In this document: positions 33,756 through 44,266 of the stretch, in pieces
Layout of the letters: each line of letters begins with the position of its first letter
Position numbering within the stretch: position 1 is the stretch's first letter
Assembly (NCBI GenBank): GCA_023055505.1
Contig: JALIRH010000013.1
Location: 62,001-126,000, forward strand
Reading direction: 5' to 3'
Length of the DNA stretch: 64,000 nt
From: Callipepla californica brunnescens
Lineage: Eukaryota > Chordata > Aves > Galliformes > Odontophoridae
Notes under the pieces: model-generated
Database searches by the model: none
Told to the model about the DNA's origin: nothing
Seen by the model: the letters and a program-made list of their open reading frames with translations, nothing else
Made by a program: the position numbers and the translations under genes

Positions 33756-34151
33756 CTACTCTCCCTGCCATTCAACATTCTCTGTTTCTGGGAGACGCTT
33801 CCTGCACATGATGTAAAGTGCTACTACATGCAGGAGGACTAATATCCCAATTATTAACACCATCCCTAAGCTGTGATCTTGAAAATTCATAAAAAACTGA
33901 GAGGGGAACCTGGATACCCATTCAAACATCACATGGTTCGTTAACATGCTATCGTTTGTTCCATTAGCTGGGGTGCCCTGGTATCTGGCAGGTGCCTCTA
34001 TCATTGCTTTTAATTTATCATATAGGGACCAGACCCAATGGAACAGAATGGCAAACTTAACCAAGTTCCAGTACGTTTTGAGCATTAAGAGGGAAAAAGC
34101 GGTGAAGTACAATCCCTGTAAGGGCAGTTTTAACAGAAACAGAAAAGACAT
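33756..34151 (-). CDS. ERV-D hydrophobic leader ORF, possible glyco-Gag-like leader
   Basis: 131 codons starting at a real ATG (34149-34151). Hydrophobic stretches lie at about residues 2-22 (FLFLLKLPLQGLYFTAF), 28-44 (WNLVKFAILFHWVW) and 96-116 (GMVLIIGILVLLHVVALYIM), with one sequon NGT near residue 64. It sits between PBS and gag in the gag frame; a single TAG (33756-33758) separates it from gag. ERV-B has the homologous ORF but a different stop. Function unknown; glyco-Gag or a signal-anchored accessory protein are possibilities. Confidence 0.6.
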   Translation of the reverse strand: MSFLFLLKLPLQGLYFTAFSLLMLKTYWNLVKFAILFHWVWSLYDKLKAMIEAPARYQGTPANGTNDSMLTNHVMFEWVSRFPSQFFMNFQDHSLGMVLIIGILVLLHVVALYIMCRKRLPETENVEWQGE

Positions 34152-34262
34152 TTTTATTATTATAATTTTTTTCTTGTACTAAAACAATCTGGCAGTACCC
34201 AAAAGAAGTTTACAGATATCCCAAAACAACTGGCAGTATGCCCGGACTTTAAGGTCGTGTTT

Positions 34263-34274
34263 TGCTGTACAGCA
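34263..34274. promoter_or_regulatory. Perfect 12-bp palindrome in the ERV-D leader
   Basis: TGCTGTACAGCA, same place as in ERV-B. Candidate dimerisation palindrome. Confidence 0.45.
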
Positions 34275-34334
34275 CTTGCAGTACAGATAAGCTTGTTAAC
34301 AACAGACAGAGATTCACTCTAAAAGTTTGTCTCT

Positions 34335-34410
34335 GCCCGACTAGCTCAGTCGGTAGAGCATGACACTCTTAATCTCAGGGTCGTGGGTTCGAGCCCCACA
34401 TTGGGCGCCA
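34335..34410 (+). tRNA. Full-length tRNA-Lys(CTT) with CCA inside the ERV-D leader
   Basis: The 76 nt fold as a tRNA: acceptor GCCCGAC with ATTGGGC, D arm GCTC/GAGC, anticodon arm TGACA-CTCTTAA-TCTCA (anticodon CTT), T arm GTGGG/CCCAC, discriminator G and CCA. Two stem mismatches (C7-A66 and a C-C in the anticodon stem) show it is mutated. A box TAGCTCAGTCGG and B box GGTTCGAGCCC are intact. No T run follows nearby for Pol III termination. Nuclear tRNA genes lack encoded CCA, and the CCA abuts the 5' LTR (after AAAAA) exactly as a retroviral primer would, so this is a reverse-transcribed primer, not an ordinary tRNA gene. Its last 18 nt are the PBS. Confidence 0.92.
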
Positions 34411-34415
34411 AAAAA

Positions 34416-34667
34416 TGTCAGGGGTTTGTGAGCTGGCTCGGCCCGGCCCCGCAACAACCGAGGAAGGAGACCCACAGGCCCACACCCCGGACAGGGGGAA
34501 GGGGGAAAGGGAAAAAAGGGAGATAAGCCCCAAAACAAAATAGCGGCAACGATCTGAGGGGGAAAAGCTAATTTACTAAATAAGACATCAGGAAGTAAAT
34601 AACACAATATAATGCAATACAATTTGGAATTAAGCCCAATAATCAAACAAAACGAGTAAGAGAGAGA

Positions 34668-34719
<52 letters not shown>

Positions 34720-34975
34720 GATAAACCGAAGGCCTTACGCTAACGCTGAAGGCGGACGGCAGCGAGCACCCACTCCTAAGTGATCCTAGAGGAAAGAGAG
34801 AGAACGTCCCGTGACTGCAGAGGGTTTTTATCTGTTCCCTCTGAGCGGAAAACACGTGAAAAAATACAAAGCATTGCCAAGTCCTCTGGGGAATGTAGTT
34901 CTCCCTGACTCCCAATGCACCACATGATGCCATGATGTGGAATACCAGTACCAAAAAAATCATAAAACCACGACA
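34416..34975 (-). repeat. ERV-D 5' LTR
   Basis: Plus strand TGTCAGGGG...CACGACA, 560 bp, longest of the four family LTRs because its (GA)n run (about 34659-34716) is expanded. Confidence 0.93.
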
Positions 34976-35635
34976 TGGTGTTAGGGTGAGAGTTGGTGTT
35001 TGGGATAGTTTTCAATTTCTGTTTAGATTTATGGCTGTTATTAGGTTGTGTTCTGGTGCTAGGATTAGTTTCAGGGTTAGGATTAGGTTTTGGTTTAGGA
35101 TTCAATTTGTGTTAGTGTTAGGCATAGAGTTAGTTGGAGTCACGGTAAGGTTAGGCCTTGGGTTAGGGTTAAGGTTAGGAGTAGGATTAGGTTTGAAATT
35201 CAGTTTTGGGTTAGTGTTAGAGGGCAGGGATTCTTGATAGGGTTAGGGTTAGGTTAGGTTAAGGGTTGAAGTTAGGGTTAGGTCTAGGAAGATGGTTCTT
35301 GTTATGGCTAGGGCAAATGCAAGGGTTAGGTTTAGGATTAGATTTCCGGTCAGGTTTAGGTGCAGGTATGTTTGAAGTGAGAGAAGGGCTAGGCCTAGGG
35401 TTTGAATTTGGGTTAAGGTGATGTGAAATCATAGGAATCGGGTTGGTGTTTGGATTTTTCAGGTTAGGGTTTGGTACAGGTTTAGGTGGAAGGTACGGTT
35501 TAGTACTAGGGTTAGGAAGAGGGTTTCGTTTCGGGTTGGTGTAAGTGTTGGTGTAACAAGAACAGCGTTGGGGTTAGTGTTAGGTTTTTGTGTAGTTTTA
35601 GGTTTAGGATTAGGGGTAGGGTTAATTTGTGGAAT
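34976..35635 (+). repeat. Degenerate telomere-like array, third block
   Basis: Resumes directly after the ERV-D duplication TGGTG and fades near 35635. Same character as blocks one and two, which it originally joined. Confidence 0.9.
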
Positions 35636-36783
35636 CAGAGAGGTCCGTGTGTATGGAAAGGAAAAGAGGAGAGACAGTGCTTCAAGGCGGTAAGAAAAAG
35701 GCCATCAAGAAGGTGAGAGAAAAAGTAGGAAAACGTAGACGCAGATGAAGGAATGATGCAGACATACTTTACATTCAGTAGCAGAGCAGAAAGAGAACAG
35801 AAAGTTCCCCGCCAATAACATCGGGATCCAGCACGTGTTTTCTGAACTCATCAGGAACGGAGTGACTTTCACATGTTAAACAGTGCCTACTTGGAATAGG
35901 ATCGCTGACGGCTGATTAGAGAAGCCGCTATTCAATGCATGGCAGCCGGCTGATTCGCATCTTTCTTCAGCGGCAAAAGCAGCAGTAGCCGCGATTGCTG
36001 CGATTGAAGGAAGGTTAATGTTAAATTATGCTATCTCTGAAGAGATTTTATTAGAGACGCTGACAATTCAAAGGTATTTATTTCATATTATCTATTTATT
36101 GTTTATGGATGTGGCCTTGTAATTAAAATCTCTGGCTAGTCTCTTGTCTATACCCTTTGCCCATTTTCTTCCTTTCAATGACCTTCTGCAATCTATTCAG
36201 ACTAGGTATCAGGTGGGCCATGATATTAAGTGAGTTATTTCCACTGAAAGAACTGCTATCACAATTTTATTGTTCATTTAATTACCATGAAATTAAATGA
36301 ATTACCATGCTTGTACCTCTATATTGCTAAAAAAATATGTACACCTCAGTATGTAATAAAATACTGCAAAATTTCCAGTCTTACTGAAATGTGCCTGAAT
36401 TTAAAATTTTTAATAGGAATGCAAAAATATTACACATATGCTAAGCAAAATTTGAAATACATTCACTCTTTATAGAAATTTCTCTGGCAGGTATGATTTG
36501 ATAATAACTGCACACAGATTTCTAAGAATTCTTTAGTTGAGCAACAGTAATTATAAATAAGCAAAAAAAAAAAAAAAAACAACTGGTAAACAAGCATGTA
36601 TAGGTTGTATTTCTCACCTTCAGTAGTTCACATCACTGTTATGTTCAGCTACCAATATGATATCATTATATTAAATATATTTCAATTATCATGAATTGTA
36701 TATTTATTTATTGACTTGCTTATTATGCGGAGAAGTCCATACTCCCAAGAACCATATTTTTTTTTTTCAAAAATAAGCAGCTC

Positions 36784-36814
<31 letters not shown>

Positions 36815-37894
36815 TTAATGCCAAATTACTAACTGGCAATACACAAAGTAATGGCTACTTTTGTGACTGCTGAAAGCCTTTTGGAAGCTACTGTTGCTCT
36901 TAAGTATCCAGTTTGAAGAGCAAGCACTTGGTTTAGAATAGCTGCTTTATTAAGAATGGAACTTGCATAGTGGAAAAGACTTAAATTAAAAGACCTTAAA
37001 AACATAATTCCTAAGGTCTAGGTAGAACCAGACTTAAATATTCTTTATAAAGGAGCTCTCATTTCGCAGCTTGTTTAAGCACTCCTTTGCATAGCTGCTA
37101 GAGACAGTAAGATTGAGGGTCTTCCTAAACTAGGTATAACAGCAATATAATGCAATGTTGTTTACCGCAGATTTAAAATTCTTGGCCCCAGGGAAATCAC
37201 TGAGAATGGAACCAGTTGTTTCAAAGTGAACAGAATTTTATCCTTGTTGCCTTTGTTGTCCTTTCTTTCTGTTCCCATTAAGCAGACTGAGTTAACAGTA
37301 AGGGGCAGGTTATGTGAGAAGAGACACTGAGGCTGCTGGCACTGTTAGTCTGAGTAAGCACTACAGTACTGGAGGGCAGAAGTCTCTCTGCTACAAATAG
37401 CAAACATAGTATTCCAGTTGAACTTCCTGACCAGCCCCAGGCTATATTCCAGGAACAGTACTACTTTCTCAGTGTGAGAACTCTGTGACCCTCATACAGC
37501 AAAATCCTTCCATGAGGGAAGGATGCATGTAGTTTTACTCTCAGAAGCACTGCAATCTTAATTTCTTTGAATTTAGAATTGGCATCAGGTGGAAAAAAAA
37601 AATGATAGGAAGAACATGGATAGTGAGCTTTGCTTCAGTCTGTACCTTTTCAGAATAAGGAGTGCATGCAGATGTTATGAGTGTTTGTGATGGCTGTTGT
37701 CTATAATTGTGAAGGAATCTCTTGGCAGGCAGAGAATACTTTCACAATAGAGAAGATCCATCCTTCGCTGTTATGTTCATTGTTGGCAGCTCCTGGAATG
37801 CTGCATGTGTGTTTTTGTGTAATAAAAGACCTTTTTTGAAGACTTATTTCAGTTCTTCACAGTGACTCAAAATGATCTGATTTGACTTAATCTC
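35636..37894. other. AT-rich unique DNA
   Basis: No gene, RNA or known element recognised. It holds a poly-A run at about 36564-36581 and a (TTTA)n microsatellite at 36784-36817. Short ORFs look random. Confidence 0.55.
36784..36817. repeat. (TTTA)n microsatellite
   Basis: About eight perfect TTTA units. Confidence 0.95.
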
Positions 37895-38463
37895 TGTCAC
37901 AGTTTTATGATTTTTGGCATTGGTATTCCACATCATAACATCATGTAGTGCATTAAGAGTTAAAGAGTTAATACTCCAGCTCCATGGATTATTGATAATT
38001 CCGGGTATACCTGTCTCAGAAGAAAAGAACTACATTCCCTAGAGGACTTTGTGATGTTTTGCACTTTACGTGTTTCCGTTCAGAGAGAAAAAGATAAAAA
38101 CTCTTTGTTGTCATGGGACACTCTCTTTCCTTTGGGATCGACTCAGCAGTGGGTGCTCGCTGCTGTCTCACCTTCAGCGTTAGCGTAAGGCCTTCGGTTT
38201 ATCAGACATTCTCTTGCTCATTTTATTTGATTTATTAGCTTCAATTCCAATTATATTGTATTATATTGTGTTATTTTGCTTTCCGATATCTTATTTAGTA
38301 GATTAGCTTTCCTCCTCAGATCGTTGCCGCTGTTTTGTTTCTAGGCCCATCTCCCTTTTCCCTTTTCCCTTTCCTCCTTCCCCTTTTCTGGGGCGTGGGT
38401 CTGCAGGTCCCCTGCACCAATTGTCACGGAACCGGGCAGAACCAGCTCGGTAAACCGTTGACA
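37895..38463 (+). repeat. Isolated LTR related to ERV-B/D, plus orientation
   Basis: In the proviral sense it starts TGTCACAGTTTTATGATTTTTGG and ends GAACCAGCTCGGTAAACCGTTGACA, matching the reverse complement of the ERV-B/D LTRs along its length, including CCTTCAGCGTTAGCGTAAGGCC. No internal sequence follows on either side. Flanks ATCTC and ACCTC match at four of five positions, so it is a solo LTR with a decayed duplication. More diverged than the B/D LTRs and without their (GA)n run. Confidence 0.88.
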
Positions 38464-38800
38464 ACCTCACAGATCTTTAGATTTAAATTTGTCTGAATAC
38501 CGCTTTGATCTCATGCTTCATTGCTCTACCTTTGCTGATAAAGTGAATGTGCTTGGTCACTGAGTTTCATGTTATATAGTACTGAGTTATAAAGCTCTTC
38601 TTAAAGGGAATACCTTTGTTACATAAGCTGTTAGAAAAAGTGTGGACAATGTCTTCTCATTATAAGGAGCATAATGAATAATACATTTTTTTTCTAAAGA
38701 GAATTATGAAGTTATTGTCAACAAGGCAATTATCTTAACAGTGGTATTTACAGTTTAAAAGAAAATATTCATTTACTTGGATTTGGAGACAACTGAAAGG
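38464..38800. other. Unique sequence
   Basis: Nothing recognised apart from a T run near 38685. Confidence 0.5.
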
Positions 38801-39238
38801 CATAGGAAGGTGATTGCCCCTCTCTGCTCTGCTCTTATGAGGTCTCATCTGGAGTACAAGGCTGTAGGGTAACCTGATTGCAGCCTTCCAGTAGCTAAAG
38901 GGAGCCTGTAAACAGGAGGGGAGTAAACTCTTTGAAAGGGTGGGAAACAGCAGGACTAGAGGAAATGTTTTAATTTGAGGGAAAGAAGATTTAGGTTGGA
39001 TGTCAGGGGGAAGTTCTTTATGATGAGAGTGGTGAGCTGCTGGAATGGGCTGTCTGGAGAGGTTATGGATGCCCCATCCCAAGAGGTGTTCAAGGCTAGA
39101 TTGGATGGGGCCCCGGGCAGCCTGGTCTAGTACTAAATGGGGAGGTTGATGGCCCTTCCTGCGACAGGGGGGTTGGAGATTCATGATCCTTGAGATCCCT
39201 TCCAACCTGGGCCATTCTATGATTGTGTGTGATTCTGT
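38801..39238 (+). mobile_element. CR1 3' fragment with an internal deletion
   Basis: CR1 3' region: ATGAGGTCTCATCTGGAGTAC, then GATTGCAGCCTTCCAGTA, GGATGTCAGGGGGAAGTTCTT and the tail CCTTCCAACCTGGGCCATTCTATGAT. Between GGAGTAC and GATTGCAGCC a stretch expected in CR1 is missing (roughly 180 bp from memory of CR1 structure). Confidence 0.85.
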
Positions 39239-39974
39239 AACTCTGATGTATTAAATGCCAGAATTTTAAAGGTGCATACCCATCTTCTATTAATCTCAGC
39301 ATTAATAGCAATGTGTGTTTTATTTTCCAAATGCATGCACATGTATTATAAACAGATGATTTGATATTCTCACCTTGTCGTAAAATAGGCACAATTCACT
39401 AGTCCAGTCTGTTATTTCATCCTGTCCAAAGTAGCTTTTAAATGGGAAATGTTTTAATGTACTTTGAGAAATACCATGGTTTAGATAGGCTGGACTCCTA
39501 TAAAGAAAAATCAAATAATAATGTTATTATATACCATTTATACATTTATGTAGCATCAGTTACTAGCTTGCCTCTTGGATACATGAAATTTCTGTTTTCT
39601 AAATCTGTCAATAACAGATTAGCATATGGTAAATTATATTTGGAAATGTAATTAGTATTTTTTAAGGTTTGACATTTTCCACCTTCTACTGTTTAAACTG
39701 ATTTTTATATAAAGCAATTAAAGACATCTTTTTTCCACTAATGGAATTATATTTAACTTCTGTTGTGTTAATGCATGTTATATAAAGAAGAGAGAAAGTA
39801 CTCGAGTTTCACTTTCTTTCCCCCAAGGTCATTGTCATTGAATGGGTGGTAATTTTCCAGAACAAATATACTAATTGTTAGCCCTCTTAAAAAGTAGACA
39901 GTCAAGACTTCAAATATAAATATTTCTTTCAACATGATTACTATTAAGACTGAGAAATTATCTTCCTTTGTTAA
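39239..39974. other. AT-rich unique sequence
   Basis: No gene or repeat recognised. Confidence 0.5.
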
Positions 39975-41422
39975 ACAACATCTGGAGATGTCCCAGAAGA
40001 CTGGAGGCTTGCTGACGTGACTCCCATCTACAAGAAAGACCATAAGGAACATCCATGGAGCTACAGCCCTGTCAGCCTGACCTCAGTATCAGGGAAAGTT
40101 ATGGAGCAGATGATCATGAGAGAAATCACAAGGCATGTGCATGGCAACCAAGGGATTAGGCCCAGTCAGCACGGGTTCACGAAAGGCAGGTCCTCCTTGT
40201 CCATCCTCATCTCCTATGACTGGGTGACCAGACTGGTAGATGAAGAAAAGGCTGTTGATGTAGTCTACCTAGACTTCAGCAAAGCCTTTGACTTGGTCTC
40301 CCACAGTACTCTCCTGAGGAAACTGGCAGCCCATGGCCTGGACAGGTATACCCTCCTTTGGGTAAAGAACTGGCTTGAGGGCTGTGCCCAGCAGGTAGTG
40401 GTTAATAGTGCTAAGTCCAGCTGGCATCCCATTAAAAGTGGTGTCCCCCGTGGGTTAGTACTGAGACCCATCTTGTTTAATATCTTTATTGATGACCTGG
40501 TTGAGGGATTGACTGTACCCCCAGTAAATGTGCAGGTGACACTAAGTTGGGAGGATGTACTGATCTGTCTGAGGGTAGGGAGGCCCTTCAGAGGGATCTG
40601 GATAGACTAGATAGCTGGGCTGAGGTCAATGGGGTGAGGTTCAGTAAGGCCAAGTACCACGTCCTACATTTTGGCCGCAATAACCCCATGCAATGCTACA
40701 GGCTTGGGGCAGAATGGCTTGAAGACTGTATAGAGGAAAAGGACCTGGGGGTGTTGGTTGATGCTCAACTGAACATGAGCAGGCAGTGTGCCCAGGTGGC
40801 CAAGAAGGCCAATGGCATTCTGGCTTGCATTAGAAATAGTGTGGCCAGCAGGAGCAGGGAGGTGATCATCCGCCTGTACTTGGCTCTGGTGTGGCTTCAC
40901 CTCGAGTGCTATGTTCAGTTTTGATTCCCTCACTACAAGAAAGTCGTTGAGGCCCTGGAATGTGTTCAGAGAAGGGCAACAAAACTGGTGAGGGATCTGG
41001 AGCACAAGTCTTACGAGGAGTGGCTGAAAGAGCTGGGATTGTTTAGTCTAGAGAAGAGGAGTCTCAGTGGAGACCTCATCACAGTTACAGCTTCCTCAAG
41101 GGAGGTTGAGGTGATGGTTGGCCTCTTCACCCAGATAACTAATGACAGGACAAGAGACAATGGCCACAAGTTGTGCCAGGGAAGATTTGGATTGGGTATG
41201 AGGAAAAACTTTTTCTCTGAAAGAGTGGTCAGATGCTGGAATGGCCTGCCTAGGGAAATGGTGGAGTCACCATCCCTAGAGCTGTTCACGAAGCATCTGG
41301 ATGAGGTGCTAAGGGATATAATTTTGTGTCTTAGTGGGTAGGGATGGTGACAGAAGGATGGTTAGGCTAGATTAACTTGTAGGTCCTTTCCAACCTAGTT
41401 TTTCTATGTTTCTATGCTTACA
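39975..41422 (+). mobile_element. CR1 LINE, 5'-truncated, RT to 3' tail
   Basis: Encodes CR1 RT pieces: [69 protein letters not shown], then downstream [32 protein letters not shown] and [16 protein letters not shown]. The region that should hold the catalytic ADD box is destroyed by a frame change near 40530-40550. Ends with CCTTTCCAACCTAGTTTTTCTATGTTTCTATG. It would have spread by target-primed reverse transcription. Confidence 0.92.
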
Positions 41423-42687
41423 ATATGTTAATAATTAATATGGAAAATGTTACTTAAAACTGTTAGTATTAACATTATGCTTTCTTAGCGAATATTGTTA
41501 CATGTAGGTCCTTTCCAACCTTATGAATCTATATTGCTAGTATTTTCCATGCATTTAATGTGAACAGTGGCAGACATGCTTCTTAAATAAATATAAATCT
41601 ACAAAGTGAAGAGGTTTTGAAAGTACCTTTTGAAAGAGTTAGTACTTTCACTAGACATCCAGCTGTTTGTTAGTGCTACCAAACATATTCAAAATTTATA
41701 CACGGCTTTTCATGTGCTAAATGATACCTGTTAGTTAACTGTAAAAAAAAAAAAAAAAAAAAACATAAAGGGCATCAGATGTACTTTGCAGTTAGAGCCA
41801 CATAAACCAAACAACAAGGTGCATTTTCTACCTTTTTTACTAAGGAAAAATAATGCAATAGAATGATGCTCTTTTACATCTCTCGCACATTCAGAATACT
41901 ATGAGTGTAGCTAAAGAATAGAATTTGAGTCACAGCTGCATAAAAAAAAAGTTTTTGTTTAACTAAAAGAACATATTTTAGAATTTGCTTAATTAAAAAA
42001 AACTCCACTGACATTCTAACTGTGTCTATATCTCACTCTATCTGACAGATAATACAGGAGTATTTTTCCCAGTATTACTCTGTATTAAATCATTCTAAAC
42101 TTTTACTTAAAAGGAAAACACAAAAAAAGGAAAAAGTCCTAAACTTCATCATCTCCATTAGCCATTAAGCAGGACTGAATCAGCTAGAAGAGTATCCTGA
42201 GCTACTTTCAATCCTGAATTATTATATGATTCTATGATGATATATGGCTGTTTTTATGGGAAAATATGTCTAAGTTTTTAATTGCCCAATTGTTTTCAAT
42301 ATGTTACTTTGGAGTAGTGCATGAATATACATATTTTTGAGTACCTTATGAGTGCCATGAATTTTAGAAAAGTTTGAGCGGCAGTGAGATCAACTTTTGA
42401 AGAGATGAGGTCACTGTGAAAATCTCATCTCTCCCTTCACATCATCTGAAAAGGAATTCAGCTACACAGTTTAAGAACACTAATTAGCTATTTAGCATAT
42501 CAGAATTTTTATTTTTTTATTTTTTTTTAAGTTCCATTCTCATAGTTTTTTTGTTATCCCAGAATTTACAGAATAGCAATTTCTATCACACTGGGGTTGT
42601 TTCAGAGATGTACTCTCAATTGGATTGTGTCTTATTTACAGTAATAATTATTTGCAAGGTGTGTCATCAGAAACTTTTCTTGATGTT
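41423..42687. other. AT-rich unique sequence with traces of CR1 tail
   Basis: Contains a second CR1-tail-like phrase (GTAGGTCCTTTCCAACCTTATGAATCTAT, 41505-41533), a poly-A run at about 41743-41763 and a TATGATTCTATGATG phrase at 42225-42239. No gene seen. Confidence 0.5.
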
Positions 42688-43418
42688 TGTCATGCTCCAA
42701 TATAAAGGATGGAGACGAGGTTCTTTATATGTATGTGTATACCCAATGGTGAGATTAAGACACAGTGGGTCAAATGTTAGCCCACCCAGTTTATTACAAT
42801 AACTAGTTGCTTAGGGATATGGGGAAGGAAAGGTGAGCAATAGAAAAGGAATGAAAAGCAAGGAGACCTGGCAGAAAGCAAAAGAGATATAATCACCACT
42901 GTGGATCCAACGAGGTTTGTAGTCTCAGGAACTCGTCTGGTCACCACGGGGGATGGGAGAAAGGCCAAGAGGCAAGCAGGCCTCAGGGTCTGTCTTCAGG
43001 AGTTCTCCTCAGAGATTTTTTTCTCTGGGAGTTCTTCTACTTGAATTCTTCTCTTCCCCTCAAATCCTTGGTTCAGTGAAGGCATTTTATCCCCATTTCT
43101 CAGGTGTTTTTTCCTTTTCTCTTGGTTTGTGTGACATGTCTTGCCTAACAGATAAGCCAGCAGCGGATGCTGCCTTCATTGCCATGCAGGAGCATTGTTG
43201 TCTTTTTGTGGTGGTCAGCTTCTCCAAGCCGTAACCCCCGGAAAAATCTATTTGCCCCTACTTCTGCTTATCTTTACAACCATAAGCAGAGACAGTGAGG
43301 TGCCATAACACCGACCTGGATAACCGGCAGTTATCAGTCAGAGTCTTGTCACCAGAAAAGGCCTTACGAAGCAAGCTTTGAGACAAAAGAAAGTAAAAAA
43401 CAGTTTCTGTCTTTCACA
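42688..43418 (-). repeat. Solo LTR of the ERV-F family
   Basis: Plus strand starts TGTCATGCTCCAATATAAAGG and ends CTGTCTTTCACA, the reverse complement of the ERV-F LTR over its whole length. Perfect 5-bp duplication ATGTT flanks it (42683-42687 and 43419-43423). Formed by LTR-LTR recombination of an earlier provirus. Confidence 0.94.
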
Positions 43419-43446
43419 ATGTTACAGTGCTATTATATGTTCTGAT

Positions 43447-43905
43447 AACAGGGAATCATAGAATCATAGGGGTTGGAAGGGACCTCAAGAGATCATCAAG
43501 TCCAACACCCCTGTTAAAGCACCAGGTTGCACAGCTACCTAGCTGTGCCTAGGTACCTAGTCCAGGTGGGTCTTGAATATCTCCAGAGATATCTGCCAGT
43601 CATCCAGTTCTCAACCCACTTCACTGTCCACTTGTCTATCCCACACTTCCTTACATTTGTTATAAGGATGTCATGGGAGACAGTATCAAATGCCTTGCTG
43701 AAATCAAGGCAGACTACATCCATTGCCCTCCTCCCATCCACCCAGCTAGTGACAACATCATAGAAGGCCACCAGGTTGGTTTAGCATGACCTCCCCTTGG
43801 TGAACCCATGCTGGCTACTCCTGATGACCTCCTTTCTTCCAGTTGCCTGAAGATGGCATCCAGCACAAGCTGTTCCATCACCTTTGCAGGGACAGAGGTG
43901 AGGCC
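43447..43905 (-). mobile_element. CR1 fragment, RT joined to 3' tail
   Basis: The plus strand begins GAATCATAGAATCATAGG, the reversed CR1 tail. The minus strand encodes [41 protein letters not shown] and NWMTGR, then jumps to the 3' UTR, so several hundred bases of ORF2 are deleted. Confidence 0.88.
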
Positions 43906-43965
43906 TTTAGAAGGCTTTGTGGTTTAATATTGCACTTACTTATTTTAAAATATCTGCAGACAAGA

Positions 43966-44266
43966 GAGTAGTAGGGTGATATAAGGTAAATACCCTGAAT
44001 AAATAATACCCGAACAGTATAATGAAAATGGACAGTATATTTTTGGACAGATTATCCAGATGGTATAAAGACACCCGATAAATTAGGAAGGGTTCACTTG
44101 TCACCGAAGGTCAAGCCTCACCTGGAACTCCACACAGGAGGGATCCCCAACAAGAGATCCTTCCCCAGTGGTGTTCAGCCCTTCAATGGGGTCTGGGAGA
44201 GTGACTTGGTGCTCACCTCTGGTGATCAGTCAGTGGTTCAGGCTGTGATTCAACAGTTCCCATACA
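43966..44266 (-). repeat. Isolated LTR of the ERV-A family
   Basis: In minus sense it starts TGTATGGGAACTGTTGAATCA (44266 downwards), like ERV-A, and shares GGGAAGGATCTCTTGTTGG and TTTATACCATCT. The end near 43966 (ATCACCCTACTA) is diverged. No PPT on its upstream side, so it is not simply the 3' LTR of a neighbouring provirus. Confidence 0.82.

Larger units (their letters stand above)
28569..34975 (-). mobile_element. ERV-D: provirus, sister of ERV-B, with TSD
   Basis: Two LTRs (28569-29109 and 34416-34975), full-length tRNA-Lys sequence at the PBS, hydrophobic leader ORF, gag, protease, RT, RNase H and integrase; no env. The 5-bp duplication TGGTG flanks it (28564-28568 and 34976-34980) within the telomere-like array. 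Lesions include TAG at the leader/gag junction, a gag frameshift near 32730, TAG near 32322, a frameshift near 31885 and TAG at 30040-30042. RT keeps the YIDD box. Confidence 0.94.

Noticed and set aside
34335..34410. Interpretation as an ordinary nuclear tRNA gene
   Set aside because: Encoded CCA, exact abutment to the LTR, stem mismatches and location at the PBS point to a copied primer.
35636..37894. Search for host exons in the AT-rich unique region
   Set aside because: Only short ORFs of random composition, no splice-flanked conserved peptide recognised.
43966..44266. This LTR as the 3' LTR of ERV-G
   Set aside because: The sequence next to it (44267 on) has no polypurine tract or ERV-A-like pol tail, so linkage cannot be supported.
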